Below are positions 43,619 through 61,807 of a DNA stretch of 64,000 bases, piece after piece. Within the stretch, counting starts at the first letter, position 1, and each line of letters begins with the position of its first letter. A model generated the notes under the pieces. That model was not told the origin of the DNA. It searched no databases and saw only the letters and a program-made list of their open reading frames with translations. The translations under genes and the position numbers were made by a program. The stretch is from Falsiroseomonas sp050563535 (lineage in GTDB: Bacteria; Pseudomonadota; Alphaproteobacteria; Acetobacterales; Acetobacteraceae): NCBI RefSeq assembly GCF_050563535.1, contig NZ_JBNXUO010000010.1:62001-126000 (forward strand), given 5' to 3'.

Positions 43619-44143
43619 GTGGACCGTACGGAAAAGCGCGCCTTCGTGACGGCGCTGCAGGCGGTGTTCGCGGATACGTCGTTCGTCCTCGTCAGCCAGA
43701 ACAAGGGGCTGACGGTGGCCGACGCGACGACGCTGCGGCGGCGCATGCGGGATGCCGGCGCGACCTACAAGGTGGCGAAGAACCGGCTGGCCGCCCTCGC
43801 CCTCGATGGCACCAGGTTCCAGGCGATCTCGCCGCTGCTGAAGGGTCCGACCGCGCTCGCATGGGCGACGGATCCGGTGGCCGTGGCCAAGACCGCCGTG
43901 GACTACGCCAGGGTGAACGACAAGTTCGTGATCCTTGGCGGGGCGCTCGGGACGCAGATGCTGAACGCCGATGGCGTGAAGGCGCTCGCCGAGCTTCCCT
44001 CGCTCGAGACGCTGCGGGCGCAGCTGCTCGGCCTGATCCAGACGCCGGCGACGCGGATCGCGGGCGTGCTGCAGGCCCCGGGCTCCCAGCTCGCACGGGT
44101 GTTCTCGGCCTATGCCAAGAAGGACGAGCAGGCGGCGGCCTGA
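43619..44143 (+). CDS. rplJ: 50S ribosomal protein L10
   Basis: 174 residues beginning with GTG at 43619 (VDRTEKRAFVTALQAVF), with GGAGACGGGA upstream. Anchors the L7/L12 stalk. FVLVSQNKGLTVADATTLRRRMRDAGATYKVAKNRLAALAL is the rRNA/L11-contacting N-terminal domain, and the C-terminal helix carries the L12 dimers. Followed by rplL after 91 bp. Confidence 0.97.
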   Translation: MDRTEKRAFVTALQAVFADTSFVLVSQNKGLTVADATTLRRRMRDAGATYKVAKNRLAALALDGTRFQAISPLLKGPTALAWATDPVAVAKTAVDYARVNDKFVILGGALGTQMLNADGVKALAELPSLETLRAQLLGLIQTPATRIAGVLQAPGSQLARVFSAYAKKDEQAAA

Positions 44144-44234
44144 CCGACCACCGAAGGGGATCGCCCGGGGGAGCTGCTCTCCCTCGGGTGTTGCAAATAC
44201 CAAGCCAAGCCATTAGATCGAAGGACATACACAC

Positions 44235-44618
44235 ATGGCCGACCTTGCGAAGCTGGTTGACGAGCTCTCCAGCCTGACCGTCCTGGAAGCTGCCGAGCTT
44301 TCCAAGATGCTGGAAGAGAAGTGGGGCGTCTCCGCCGCGGCTCCGGTCGCGGTGGCGGCGGCGCCTGCGGGCGGCGGTGCCGCTGCGGCCGCCCCGGTCG
44401 AGGAGAAGACGGAGTTCACCGTCACGCTCAAGGCCTCGGGCGACAAGAAGATCAACGTCATCAAGGAGATCCGCACCATCACCGGTCTCGGCCTGAAGGA
44501 GGCCAAGGACCTGGTCGAGGGCGCGCCGAAGGTGGTGAAGGACGGCGTGAACAAGGACGAAGCTGCGAAGATCAAGAAGGTGCTGGAAGAGAACGGCGCC
44601 ACGGTCGAGATCAGCTGA
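44235..44618 (+). CDS. rplL: 50S ribosomal protein L7/L12
   Basis: 127 residues. N-terminal dimerisation helices (LAKLVDELSSLTVLEAAELSKMLEEKW), Ala/Gly-rich hinge, and the C-terminal factor-binding domain (EFTVTLKASGDKKINVIKEIR, GLGLKEAKDLVEGAPKVV, KDEAAKIKKVLEENGATVEI). Recruits translation GTPases. Multiple copies per ribosome are usual. Confidence 0.98.
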   Translation: MADLAKLVDELSSLTVLEAAELSKMLEEKWGVSAAAPVAVAAAPAGGGAAAAAPVEEKTEFTVTLKASGDKKINVIKEIRTITGLGLKEAKDLVEGAPKVVKDGVNKDEAAKIKKVLEENGATVEIS

Positions 44619-44899
44619 CGCCTTTGGCCGTGGCCGGCTTCGCCGCAGGGCGGGGCCGGTCATGGCGACGGTCCGGAGGGATCCGGACCGGACAAAGCTC
44701 GCGGGAACGGGCGGGAATCCCGAAGGGGAATCCCGCCCGCGCCTGCGTTTGATGGCTGCGGTGTCGTCGGATGAGACGGCATCTCGGAATTTGGTACGGC
44801 GGGTGTCGGGCGGGGGCGAGGGCGCCTCTGGCAGGACCCGCCGAGAGGATCAGCCCCGGGCCGGCGCATCGGCCCTGGGGTCAGGGAAGCGGGACAGGC
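44619..44899 (+). promoter_or_regulatory. rplL-rpoB intergenic with attenuator-like hairpins
   Basis: 281 bp without a gene. Two stems: GGTCCGGA/TCCGGACC with GGGA loop (44670-44689), and GGGCGGGA/TCCCGCCC around an inner CCC/GGG (44709-44738). In E. coli the rplL-rpoB gap holds a partial terminator that lowers rpoBC expression about fivefold plus an RNase III site. These stems are the likely counterpart. No strong promoter visible. Confidence 0.5.
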
Positions 44900-49087
<4,188 letters not shown>

Positions 49088-49187
49088 CGCGGCGGCACGA
49101 CTTCCCGCGCCGCCTCCGGGCGGCGCGGCTTCCCCTATTCGTCGCCCGCATGCGTGTTGCGCGGGCGCGCCGGACGGAGTGGACGGC

Positions 49188-53381
<4,194 letters not shown>

Positions 53382-53749
53382 GCGAGGAAGCCCATCGGGG
53401 CCCGATCGGGCGCATGGCGGCGTGAAACCGTCATGCGCGCGGGCTCCGAATGGTTTCCATCGCTTGACTCGACTTGGGGGGGCGGATATATCGCCCGCCC
53501 TTGGCCGAGGTTGGAGCACCGCTCCGCACGGCCGGGCTGATTTTGGTCCACAGCTTCGTGCTGTCGGCGCCGCCCCTTCTCGAGGGCTGAGGCCGGTGGC
53601 TGGACGGTGACCCGCAGGGACGCGCTCTCGCGCTTCCCAGGCGGGTCGACGTGCTTGGCGGGGGTGTGGGTGGATCGCGATCGTCTGGGGCGCTGGGCGC
53701 CGAAGGCGGGAATCGCGGGCCGAGACTGGACGGGGCACGAAGGGGCGTC
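53382..53749 (+). other. rpoC-rpsL intergenic: str-operon promoter and long leader
   Basis: 368 bp without a gene. Contains the promoter at 53464-53492, and after the predicted start (about 53499) an approximately 250-nt leader with small hairpins (GGAGC/GCTCC at 53513-53525, ACAGC/GCTGT near 53551). A GC-rich inverted repeat beyond the rpoC stop (about 53389-53413, GCCCATCGGG and CCCGATCGGGC) could terminate rpoBC. No conserved ORF is visible. Confidence 0.6.
53464..53492 (+). promoter_or_regulatory. Sigma-70-type promoter of the str operon
   Basis: TTGACT (-35, 53464-53469), 17-bp spacer, TATATC (-10, 53487-53492). The best promoter match I saw in the window, driving rpsL-rpsG-tuf and probably the S10/spc genes behind, in which no other promoter is evident. 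Confidence 0.75.
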
Positions 53750-54121
<372 letters not shown>

Positions 54122-54132
54122 GGGGCTGAGAT

Positions 54133-54609
54133 ATGTCGCGCCGTCACCGCGCCGAGAAGCGCGAAGTCCTGCCCGACCCGAAGTTCGGGGATCTGGTGCT
54201 CAGCCGTTTCATGAACGTGCTGATGTACGACGGGAAGAAGAGCACCGCCGAAGGCATCGTCTATGCCGCCATGGACACTCTGAAGCGCCGCGGGGGTCCC
54301 AACAGCGACCCGCTGCGCCTGTTCCATGAGGCGATGGACAATGTGAAGCCTGCCGTGGAGGTGCGCTCCCGCCGGGTCGGCGGTGCCACCTACCAGGTGC
54401 CCGTCGAGGTCCGCCCGGAGCGCCGCCAGGCGCTGGCGATCCGCTGGCTCATCGACGCCGCCCGCAAGCGCGGCGAGCACACGATGGAAGACCGCCTCTC
54501 CGCCGAGCTGATGGACGCCGCGAACAATCGCGGTTCCGCGGTGAAGAAGCGCGAAGACACGCACCGGATGGCAGAGGCCAACAAGGCCTTCAGCCACTAC
54601 CGCTGGTAA
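54133..54609 (+). CDS. rpsG: 30S ribosomal protein S7
   Basis: 158 residues, usual length. MSRRHRAEKREVLPDPKFGDLVLSRFMN, GKKSTAEGIVYAAM, EVRSRRVGGATYQVP and RGSAVKKREDTHRMAEANKAFSHYRW are conserved. S7 starts 30S head assembly and in E. coli represses the str operon. Followed by tuf after 28 bp, where most bacteria have fusA. Confidence 0.99.
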   Translation: MSRRHRAEKREVLPDPKFGDLVLSRFMNVLMYDGKKSTAEGIVYAAMDTLKRRGGPNSDPLRLFHEAMDNVKPAVEVRSRRVGGATYQVPVEVRPERRQALAIRWLIDAARKRGEHTMEDRLSAELMDAANNRGSAVKKREDTHRMAEANKAFSHYRW

Positions 54610-54637
54610 CAACGACCCGATCCCGAGGACCTGGACA

Positions 54638-55825
<1,188 letters not shown>

Positions 55826-55853
55826 GGCGGGCAGGGATACGGGCCCGAAGGTC

Positions 55854-56162
55854 ATGGACAGCCAGAACATCCGCATCCGCCTCAAGGCGTTCGATCACCG
55901 CGTGCTCGATGGGAGCACGCGGGAGATCGTCAACACGGCCAAGCGGACGGGCGCGCGGGTGCGCGGGCCCATCCCGCTGCCGACTCAGATCGAGCGGTTC
56001 ACGGTGAACCGCTCCCCGCACGTGGACAAGAAGAGCCGCGAGCAGTTCGAGATCCGCACGCACCGCCGCCTGCTGGATATCGTCGACCCCACTCCGCAGA
56101 CCGTGGACGCGCTGATGAAGCTCGACCTGGCCGCGGGCGTGGATGTCGAGATCAAGCTCTGA
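55854..56162 (+). CDS. rpsJ: 30S ribosomal protein S10
   Basis: 102 residues. QNIRIRLKAFDHRVLDGSTREIVNTAKRTGARVRGPIPLP and TRRLLDIVDPTPQTVDALMKLDLAAGVDVEIKL-type blocks are standard. S10 is also NusE, which joins NusG/NusB. First gene of the S10 operon, no visible own promoter. Confidence 0.99.
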   Translation: MDSQNIRIRLKAFDHRVLDGSTREIVNTAKRTGARVRGPIPLPTQIERFTVNRSPHVDKKSREQFEIRTHRRLLDIVDPTPQTVDALMKLDLAAGVDVEIKL

Positions 56163-56184
56163 GCGGCGCGAAGGGGTTAGGGTC

Positions 56185-56928
56185 ATGGCCACGCAGGGCC
56201 GCACAGGGCTGATCGCCCGCAAGCTGGGGATGACCCGGCTGTTCAACGACGACGGCTCCACCGTGCCGGTGACCGTGCTGCACCTCGACGAGGTGCGCGT
56301 GGTCGCCAACCGCACGGCGGAGAAGGACGGCTATGTGGCGGTGCAGGTCGGCATCGGCCGCGCCAAGCCGAAGAACGTCACCAAGCCGCAGAAGGGCCAC
56401 TTCGCCAAGGCCGGCGTCGAGGCGCCGCGCAAGACGGTGGAGTTCCGCGTTCCCGCCGAGGCGCTGGTCGCCCCGGGCGCGAAGCTGTCCGGCGAGCATT
56501 TCCTGAAGGGCCAGAAGGTCGACGTCACCGGCGTGACCCAGGGCAAGGGCTTCGCCGGCGCCATGAAGCGCTGGAATTTCGCCGGCCTCGAGGCCTCGCA
56601 CGGCGTGTCGATCAGCCATCGTTCGCATGGCTCGACCGGCAACCGCCAGGACCCGGGCAAGACCTTCAAGAACAAGAAGATGGCCGGCCATCTCGGCGTC
56701 GAGCGCGTGACCACCCAGAACCTGGTGGTGGCGGGCCATGACGCGGAGCGCGGCCTGCTGCTGATCAAGGGCGCCATCCCCGGCCCGAAGGGCGGCTATG
56801 TCCTGGTGCGCGACGCTGCGAAGCGCGTGCGCCCGGCGGAGGCCCCGTTCCCCGCCGCGGTCCTTTCTGGCGCATCCGCCGACGCGGTGTCTTCTGGCGC
56901 GTCCGCCGACGCGACGGCGCAGGGGTAA
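56185..56928 (+). CDS. rplC: 50S ribosomal protein L3
   Basis: 247 residues, longer than the E. coli protein (209). The globular domains and the finger reaching to the peptidyl-transferase centre (WNFAGLEASHGVSISHRSHGSTGNRQDPGKTFKNKKM-like region) are typical. The extra C-terminus includes two SGASADA units followed by a short tail (a duplicated DNA segment, about 56869-56925). Starts at ATG 56185. Confidence 0.98.
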   Translation: MATQGRTGLIARKLGMTRLFNDDGSTVPVTVLHLDEVRVVANRTAEKDGYVAVQVGIGRAKPKNVTKPQKGHFAKAGVEAPRKTVEFRVPAEALVAPGAKLSGEHFLKGQKVDVTGVTQGKGFAGAMKRWNFAGLEASHGVSISHRSHGSTGNRQDPGKTFKNKKMAGHLGVERVTTQNLVVAGHDAERGLLLIKGAIPGPKGGYVLVRDAAKRVRPAEAPFPAAVLSGASADAVSSGASADATAQG

Positions 56929-56934
56929 TCGACG

Positions 56935-57582
56935 ATGCCGAAGGTTCCCGTCATCACGCTCGACAACGCCCAGGCGGGCGAGATCGAGCTGCCGGAGGCG
57001 CTGTTCGGCGCCGATCCGCGCGCGGACATCATGGCGCGGGTGGTGCACTGGCAGCTCGCCAAGCGCCGTGCCGGCACCCACAAGGCGAAGGGCATGGGGG
57101 AGGTCTCCGGGACCACCAAGAAGCCCTACCGCCAGAAGGGCACCGGCAATGCGCGTCAGGGCTCGCTGCGCGCGCCGCAGTACCGCAAGGGTGGCGTCGT
57201 GCACGGACCGGTCGTGCGCAGCCACGAATACAGCCTGAACAAGAAGGTCCGTCGCCTCGGCCTGATCAGCGCGCTGTCCGCCAAGGCGGCCGCCGGCAAG
57301 CTGGTGGTGCTCGATGGGGTGAGCGTGGGCGAGGGTGCGAAGACCTCCGTCCTCGCGAAGCAGCTCCAGGCACTCGGCTGGGGCAGCGCACTGGTGGTGG
57401 ATGCTCAGGTTGACGAGGGCTTCGCCCGCGTCGCGCGCAACCTGCCGAAGGTGCATGTGCTGCCGACCATCGGCGCCAATGTCTACGACATCCTGAACCA
57501 CGACGTGCTCGCGGTCACCCGCGCGGGTGTCGAGGCTCTGACGGCGCGCCTCGGCGGCGAGCAGAAGGAGAACGCGGCATGA
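56935..57582 (+). CDS. rplD: 50S ribosomal protein L4
   Basis: 215 residues. The long loop (KGMGEVSGTTKKPYRQKGTGNARQGSLRAPQYRKGGVVHGP region) lines the exit tunnel, and the C-terminal half (LSAKAAAGKLVVLDGVS, VYDILNHDVLAVTRAGVEALTARL) is standard. In E. coli L4 represses the S10 operon. Overlaps rplW start by 4 nt. Confidence 0.98.
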   Translation: MPKVPVITLDNAQAGEIELPEALFGADPRADIMARVVHWQLAKRRAGTHKAKGMGEVSGTTKKPYRQKGTGNARQGSLRAPQYRKGGVVHGPVVRSHEYSLNKKVRRLGLISALSAKAAAGKLVVLDGVSVGEGAKTSVLAKQLQALGWGSALVVDAQVDEGFARVARNLPKVHVLPTIGANVYDILNHDVLAVTRAGVEALTARLGGEQKENAA

Positions 57583-57914
57583 GCGAGACCGCGGAGACGG
57601 CGCCGCGCGGCGCCAGGCTGTCGGCCGAGCGGCTCTACCAGGTGATCCTCGCCCCGGTGGTGACGGAGAAGGCGACGCGGCTGAACGAGTTCAGCCAGGT
57701 CACCTTCCGCGTCACCCTCGACGCGACGAAGCCGGAGATCCGGGCCGCCGTGGAGAAGCTCTTCGGCGTGAAGGTCGAGGCCGTGAACACGGTGGTGATG
57801 AAGGGCAAGACCAAGCGGTTCCGCGGGCGCGAAGGCCAGCGGTCCGACTGGAAGAAGGCGATCGTCAGGCTGCAGGCCGGCCAGACCATCGACCTCACGA
57901 CGGGGCTCGCGTGA
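57579..57914 (+). CDS. rplW: 50S ribosomal protein L23
   Basis: 111 residues, with an N-terminal extension of about 12 residues before RLYQVILAPVVTEKATRLNEF. Located at the peptide exit, docking site for trigger factor and SRP. VNTVVMKGKTKRFRGREGQRSDWKKAIVRL is conserved. ATGA overlap with rplD. Confidence 0.97.
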   Translation: MSETAETAPRGARLSAERLYQVILAPVVTEKATRLNEFSQVTFRVTLDATKPEIRAAVEKLFGVKVEAVNTVVMKGKTKRFRGREGQRSDWKKAIVRLQAGQTIDLTTGLA

Positions 57915-57918
57915 CGCC

Positions 57919-58755
57919 ATGGCGCTGAAGAATTACAACCCGGTCACGCCTTCGCTGCGCGGCACGGTCCTGGTGGACCGGTCCGAGCTGTGGAAGGGCA
58001 AGCCCGTGAAGGGGCTGACGGAGGGCAAGAGCCACTCCGGCGGCCGCAACAACCATGGCCGCACCACCGTGCGGTTCCGGGGCGGCGGACACAAGCAGTC
58101 CTACCGCGTGGTCGACTTCAAGCGCCGCAAGTTCGACGTCCCCGCGACGGTCGAGCGGCTTGAGTACGACCCGAACCGCACGGCCTGGATCGCGCTGCTG
58201 AAGTACCAGGACGGCGAACTCGCCTACATCATCGCGCCGCAGCGCCTGAAGGCGGGCGACACGGTCGTCAGCGCCTCCAAGGGCGCCGACATCAAGCCGG
58301 GCAACGCGATGCCGCTGGCCAACATCCCGGTCGGCACCATCGTCCACTGCGTGGAGATGAAGCCGGGCGCCGGCGCCAAGGTCGCGCGGTCGGCGGGCAC
58401 CTACTGCCAGCTGGTCGGCAAGGATGTCGGCTACGCGCAGGTGAAGCTGATGTCCGGCGAGCTCCGCCTGGTGCGCGCCGAATGCATGGCGACCATCGGT
58501 GCGGTGTCGAACCCCGACAACAGCAACCAGCAGATCGGCAAGGCCGGCCGCATGCGGTGGATGGGCTTCCGCCCGCACAACCGCGGCGTGACGATGAACC
58601 CGATCGACCACCCGCATGGTGGTGGTGAGGGCCGCACCTCGGGCGGCCGCCACCCGGTGACCCCGTGGGGCAAGCCCACCAAGGGCGCCAAGACCCGCAA
58701 CAACAAGCGGACCGACCGGCTCATCGTCCGGCGCCGCAACGCGACGAAGGGCTGA
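57919..58755 (+). CDS. rplB: 50S ribosomal protein L2
   Basis: 278 residues, normal length. Conserved peptidyl-transferase-centre motif near the C-terminus (MNPIDHPHGGGEGRTSGGRHPVTPWG region, with the key His), GGRNNHGRTTVRFRGGGHK, and GKAGRMRWMGFRPHNRGV. Basic C-terminus. Highly reliable identification. Confidence 0.99.
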   Translation: MALKNYNPVTPSLRGTVLVDRSELWKGKPVKGLTEGKSHSGGRNNHGRTTVRFRGGGHKQSYRVVDFKRRKFDVPATVERLEYDPNRTAWIALLKYQDGELAYIIAPQRLKAGDTVVSASKGADIKPGNAMPLANIPVGTIVHCVEMKPGAGAKVARSAGTYCQLVGKDVGYAQVKLMSGELRLVRAECMATIGAVSNPDNSNQQIGKAGRMRWMGFRPHNRGVTMNPIDHPHGGGEGRTSGGRHPVTPWGKPTKGAKTRNNKRTDRLIVRRRNATKG

Positions 58756-58761
58756 TCGGCG

Positions 58762-59040
58762 ATGTCGCGCAGCGTCTGGAAGGGGCCGTTCGTGGACGGC
58801 TACCTGCTCAACAAGGCGGATAACTCCCGCGCTTCGGGCCGCAACGAGATCATCAAGATCTGGTCGCGCCGCAGCACGATCCTGCCCAATTTCGTCGGCC
58901 TGACCTTCGGCGTCTACAACGGGAAGAAGTTCATTCCGGTGCAGGTGACGGAGAACATGGTCGGCCACAAGTTCGGCGAGTTCTCGCCGACGCGCACCTT
59001 CACCGGCCACTCGGCCGACAAGAAGGCAAAGCGGGGCTGA
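58762..59040 (+). CDS. rpsS: 30S ribosomal protein S19
   Basis: 92 residues: SVWKGPFVDGYLLNKADNSR, IKIWSRRSTILPNFVGLTFGVYNGKKFIPVQVTENM and VGHKFGEFSPTRTFTGHSADKKAKRG are the usual blocks. Sits in the 30S head near the A-site finger contacts. 7 bp before rplV. Confidence 0.99.
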   Translation: MSRSVWKGPFVDGYLLNKADNSRASGRNEIIKIWSRRSTILPNFVGLTFGVYNGKKFIPVQVTENMVGHKFGEFSPTRTFTGHSADKKAKRG

Positions 59041-59047
59041 TCGGATC

Positions 59048-59452
59048 ATGAGCAAGCCGAAGCACGAACGTGGTCTCGCGGAGACCGAGGCGCAGGCGAT
59101 CGCGCGGAACATCCGCGTTTCGCCGCGCAAGCTGAACCTGGTGGCGGGCCTGATCCGCGGCCGCTCCGCGCAGGATGCGGTGGCGACGCTGACCTTCTCG
59201 AAGCGCCGCATCGCGCAGACCGTGAAGAAGACGCTGGAGAGCGCCATTGCCAACGCCGAGAACAACCACCAGCTCGACGTCGACCGCCTGGTCGTCTCCC
59301 GGGCCGAGGTCGGCCGCGCGGTGGTGATGAAGCGTTTCCACGCCCGTGGCCGCGGCCGCTCCTCGAAGGTCGAGAAGTGGTTCAGCCATCTGAAGATCGT
59401 GGTGGCGGAGCAGACCGTGTCGGCGCCTGCCGCCGAGCAGGAGGCCGCGTAG
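59048..59452 (+). CDS. rplV: 50S ribosomal protein L22
   Basis: 134 residues against 110 in E. coli. The family core (ARNIRVSPRKLNLVAGLIRG, AIANAENNHQLDVDRLVV, MKRFHARGRGRSSKVEKWFSHLKIVV) carries the tunnel loop. The extra residues are a 17-residue N-terminal leader and an Ala/Glu tail. One base separates it from rpsC. Confidence 0.98.
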   Translation: MSKPKHERGLAETEAQAIARNIRVSPRKLNLVAGLIRGRSAQDAVATLTFSKRRIAQTVKKTLESAIANAENNHQLDVDRLVVSRAEVGRAVVMKRFHARGRGRSSKVEKWFSHLKIVVAEQTVSAPAAEQEAA

Positions 59453-59453
59453 C

Positions 59454-60131
59454 ATGGGCCAGAAAGTCAATCCGATCGGGCTTCGGCTCGGCATCAACCG
59501 CACCTGGGACAGCCGCTGGTTCGCGGCCGACGGCTACGCGAAGATGCTGCACGAGGACCTGAAGCTGCGGCGCACGCTGCGTGAGCGGCTGAAGGGCGCG
59601 GGCGTGTCCCGCGTGGTGATCGAGCGTCCGGCGAAGAAGCCGCGCGTGACGATCCACGCGGCCCGTCCGGGCGTGGTGATCGGCAAGAAGGGCGCCGACA
59701 TCGAGGTGCTGCGCAAGGACCTGGCCCGCATGGCCGGGGCCGAGGTCTCGCTGAACATCGTCGAGATCCGCAAGCCCGAGATCGACGCGACCCTGGTCGC
59801 CGAGAGCATCGCGCAGCAGCTGGAGCGCCGCGTGGCCTTCCGGCGCGCGATGAAGCGCGCCGTGCAGTCCGCGATGCGCCTCGGCGCGGGCGGCATCCGC
59901 ATCAACTGCTCCGGCCGGCTCGGCGGGGCGGAGATCGCGCGGATGGAGTGGTACCGTGAAGGCCGCGTGCCGCTGCACACGCTGCGCGCGGACATCGATT
60001 TCGGCACCGCGACCGCGAAGACCACCTATGGCACCTGCGGGGTCAAGGTCTGGATCTTCAAGGGCGAGGTGATGGCCCATGATCCGATGGCGCAGGACAA
60101 GCGCGCCGCGGAACAGGCTCCGCAGCGCTAA
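59454..60131 (+). CDS. rpsC: 30S ribosomal protein S3
   Basis: 225 residues. [22 protein letters not shown], KH-domain GXXG in [49 protein letters not shown]-like C-terminal domain. Part of the mRNA entry helicase with S4/S5. Followed by rplP after 12 bp. Confidence 0.99.
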   Translation: [225 protein letters not shown]

Positions 60132-60143
60132 GGACGACGTATC

Positions 60144-60572
60144 ATGCTGCAGCCGAAGCGCACGACTTTTCGCAAGGCCCACAAGGGCCGCATCAAGGGC
60201 GTCGCCCGGGGTGGGTTCACGCTGACCTTCGGCGGTTTCGGCCTGAAGGCGCTCGAGCCCGAGCGGGTGACGGCGCGCCAGATCGAGGCCGCCCGTCGCG
60301 CGATCACCCGCGCGATGAAGCGCCAGGGTCGCGTCTGGATCCGGATCTTCCCGGATGTGCCGGTCTCGACCAAGCCGGCCGAGGTCCGCATGGGCTCGGG
60401 CAAGGGCGCGCCGGAATACTGGGTGGCGCGCGTCAAGCCGGGCCGCATCATGTTCGAGCTCGACGGCGTCTCCCCCGAAACGGCGCGCGAGGCGCTGGTG
60501 CTCGGCGCGGCGAAGCTGCCCATCAAGACCAAGATCGTGACGCGTCTCGGCGCGGCGCCGGCGGAGGCCTGA
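60144..60572 (+). CDS. rplP: 50S ribosomal protein L16
   Basis: 142 residues: MLQPKRTTFRKAHKGRIKGV, ARQIEAARRAITRAMKRQGRVWIRIFPDVPVSTKPAEVRMGSGKGAPEYWVARVKPGRI-type core. Binds near the A-site and the 5S region. 1 bp before rpmC. Confidence 0.99.
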   Translation: MLQPKRTTFRKAHKGRIKGVARGGFTLTFGGFGLKALEPERVTARQIEAARRAITRAMKRQGRVWIRIFPDVPVSTKPAEVRMGSGKGAPEYWVARVKPGRIMFELDGVSPETAREALVLGAAKLPIKTKIVTRLGAAPAEA

Positions 60573-60573
60573 G

Positions 60574-60789
60574 ATGGCTCAGACGAAGATCTCGGACGTC
60601 CGCACCAAGAGTGCGGACGAGCTGCAGGAGATGCTGGTCGGCCTGCGGAAGGAGCAGTTCAACCTGCGCTTCCAGCGTGCCACCGGCCAGCTCGAGGCGA
60701 CGGGCCGCATCAAGGAGGTGCGGCGCGACATCGCGCGGGTGAAGACGATCATGGGCGAGCGCAGCCGCGCTCCGGCCAAGCAAGCTTAA
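60574..60789 (+). CDS. rpmC: 50S ribosomal protein L29
   Basis: 71 residues, two helices: TKSADELQEMLVGLRKEQFNL and RVRRDIARVKTIMGERS-type blocks (KEVRRDIARVKTIM). Located by the exit tunnel beside L23. Basic C-terminal tail. Confidence 0.97.
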   Translation: MAQTKISDVRTKSADELQEMLVGLRKEQFNLRFQRATGQLEATGRIKEVRRDIARVKTIMGERSRAPAKQA

Positions 60790-60801
60790 GGGGTTCGGGC
60801 G

Positions 60802-61110
60802 ATGCCGAGGCGCGTCCTCACGGGCCGGGTGGTCAGCGACAAGACCGACAAGACGGTGACCGTCCTTGTCGAGCGTCGCGTGATGCATCCGCTCTACAAG
60901 AAGTTCATCCGGCGCTCCAAGCGCTACGCGGCGCATGACGAGGCGAACCTGTGCAAGCAGGGCGACCTGGTCGGCATCGAGGAGTGCCGCCCGATCAGCA
61001 AGACCAAGAGCTGGCTGGTCGTGTCGCGCAACGGCGAGGCGGTCGACCGCCCCGTCGGCTTCGACGCGCCCGCGGCCAATGAGGCTGCCGCTCCGGCGGC
61101 GGGTGGCTGA
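60802..61110 (+). CDS. rpsQ: 30S ribosomal protein S17
   Basis: 102 residues, longer than E. coli (84) because of an Ala/Pro tail (NEAAAPAAGG). PRRVLTGRVVSDKTDKTVTVLVERRVMHPLYKKFIRRSK and HDEANLCKQGDLVGIEECRPISKTKSW are conserved. OB-fold protein of the 30S body. Confidence 0.97.
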   Translation: MPRRVLTGRVVSDKTDKTVTVLVERRVMHPLYKKFIRRSKRYAAHDEANLCKQGDLVGIEECRPISKTKSWLVVSRNGEAVDRPVGFDAPAANEAAAPAAGG

Positions 61111-61113
61111 GCC

Positions 61114-61482
61114 ATGATCCAGGTCGAATCCAATCTCGACGTCGCGGACAATTCCGGTGCGCGCCGCGTCCAGTGCATCAAGGTGCTGGGCGGGTCCAAG
61201 CGGAAGACCGCGTCGGTCGGCGATGTCATCGTCGTCTCCGTGAAGGAGGCGATCCCCCGCGCCAAGGTGAAGAAGGGCGAGGTGCATCGCGCCGTGATCG
61301 TCCGCACGGCCTATCCCGTGCGGCGCATCGACGGCACCGCGATCCGCTTCGACGGCAACGCCGCGGTGCTGATCAACAAGCAGGGCGAGCCGATCGGCAC
61401 CCGCATCTTCGGGCCGGTGGTCCGCGAGCTGCGCGGGAAGAAGTTCATGAAGATCATCTCGCTGGCGCCGGAGGTCCTGTAA
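61114..61482 (+). CDS. rplN: 50S ribosomal protein L14
   Basis: 122 residues, exact family length. MIQVESNLDVADNSGARRVQCIKVLGGSKRKTASVGDVIVVSVKEAIP and FGPVVRELRGKKFMKIISLAPEVL. Contributes to a bridge with 16S rRNA and is the RsfS docking site. Confidence 0.99.
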   Translation: MIQVESNLDVADNSGARRVQCIKVLGGSKRKTASVGDVIVVSVKEAIPRAKVKKGEVHRAVIVRTAYPVRRIDGTAIRFDGNAAVLINKQGEPIGTRIFGPVVRELRGKKFMKIISLAPEVL

Positions 61483-61486
61483 GGCC

Positions 61487-61807
61487 ATGGCCGCGAAGAT
61501 CAGGAAGGGCGACCGGGTCCAGGTTCTGGCCGGTCGCGACAAGGGCAAGCGCGGCGAGGTCATCCGCGTCGTGCCCGACGAGAACCGCGCCTTCGTGCAG
61601 GGCGTGAACATGGTCAAGCGGCACGAGAAGCCGCAGGGCCTCAACCGCCCGGGCGGCATCGTGGAGAAGGAGGGTCCGATCGACCTCTCCAACCTGGCGC
61701 TGCTCGACCCGAAGTCCGACAAGCCGACGCGGGTCGGCTTCAAGACGCTTGAGGATGGCAAGAAGGTCCGCGTGGCCAAGGCCTCGGGCGAGGTGATCGA
61801 CCGATGA
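61487..61807 (+). CDS. rplX: 50S ribosomal protein L24
   Basis: 106 residues. KOW motif KIRKGDRVQVLAGRDKGKRGEVIRV at the N-terminus, then NMVKRHEKPQGLNRPGGIVEKEGPIDLSNLALL. Early 50S assembly factor. Overlaps rplE start by 4 nt (ATGA). Confidence 0.98.
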   Translation: MAAKIRKGDRVQVLAGRDKGKRGEVIRVVPDENRAFVQGVNMVKRHEKPQGLNRPGGIVEKEGPIDLSNLALLDPKSDKPTRVGFKTLEDGKKVRVAKASGEVIDR

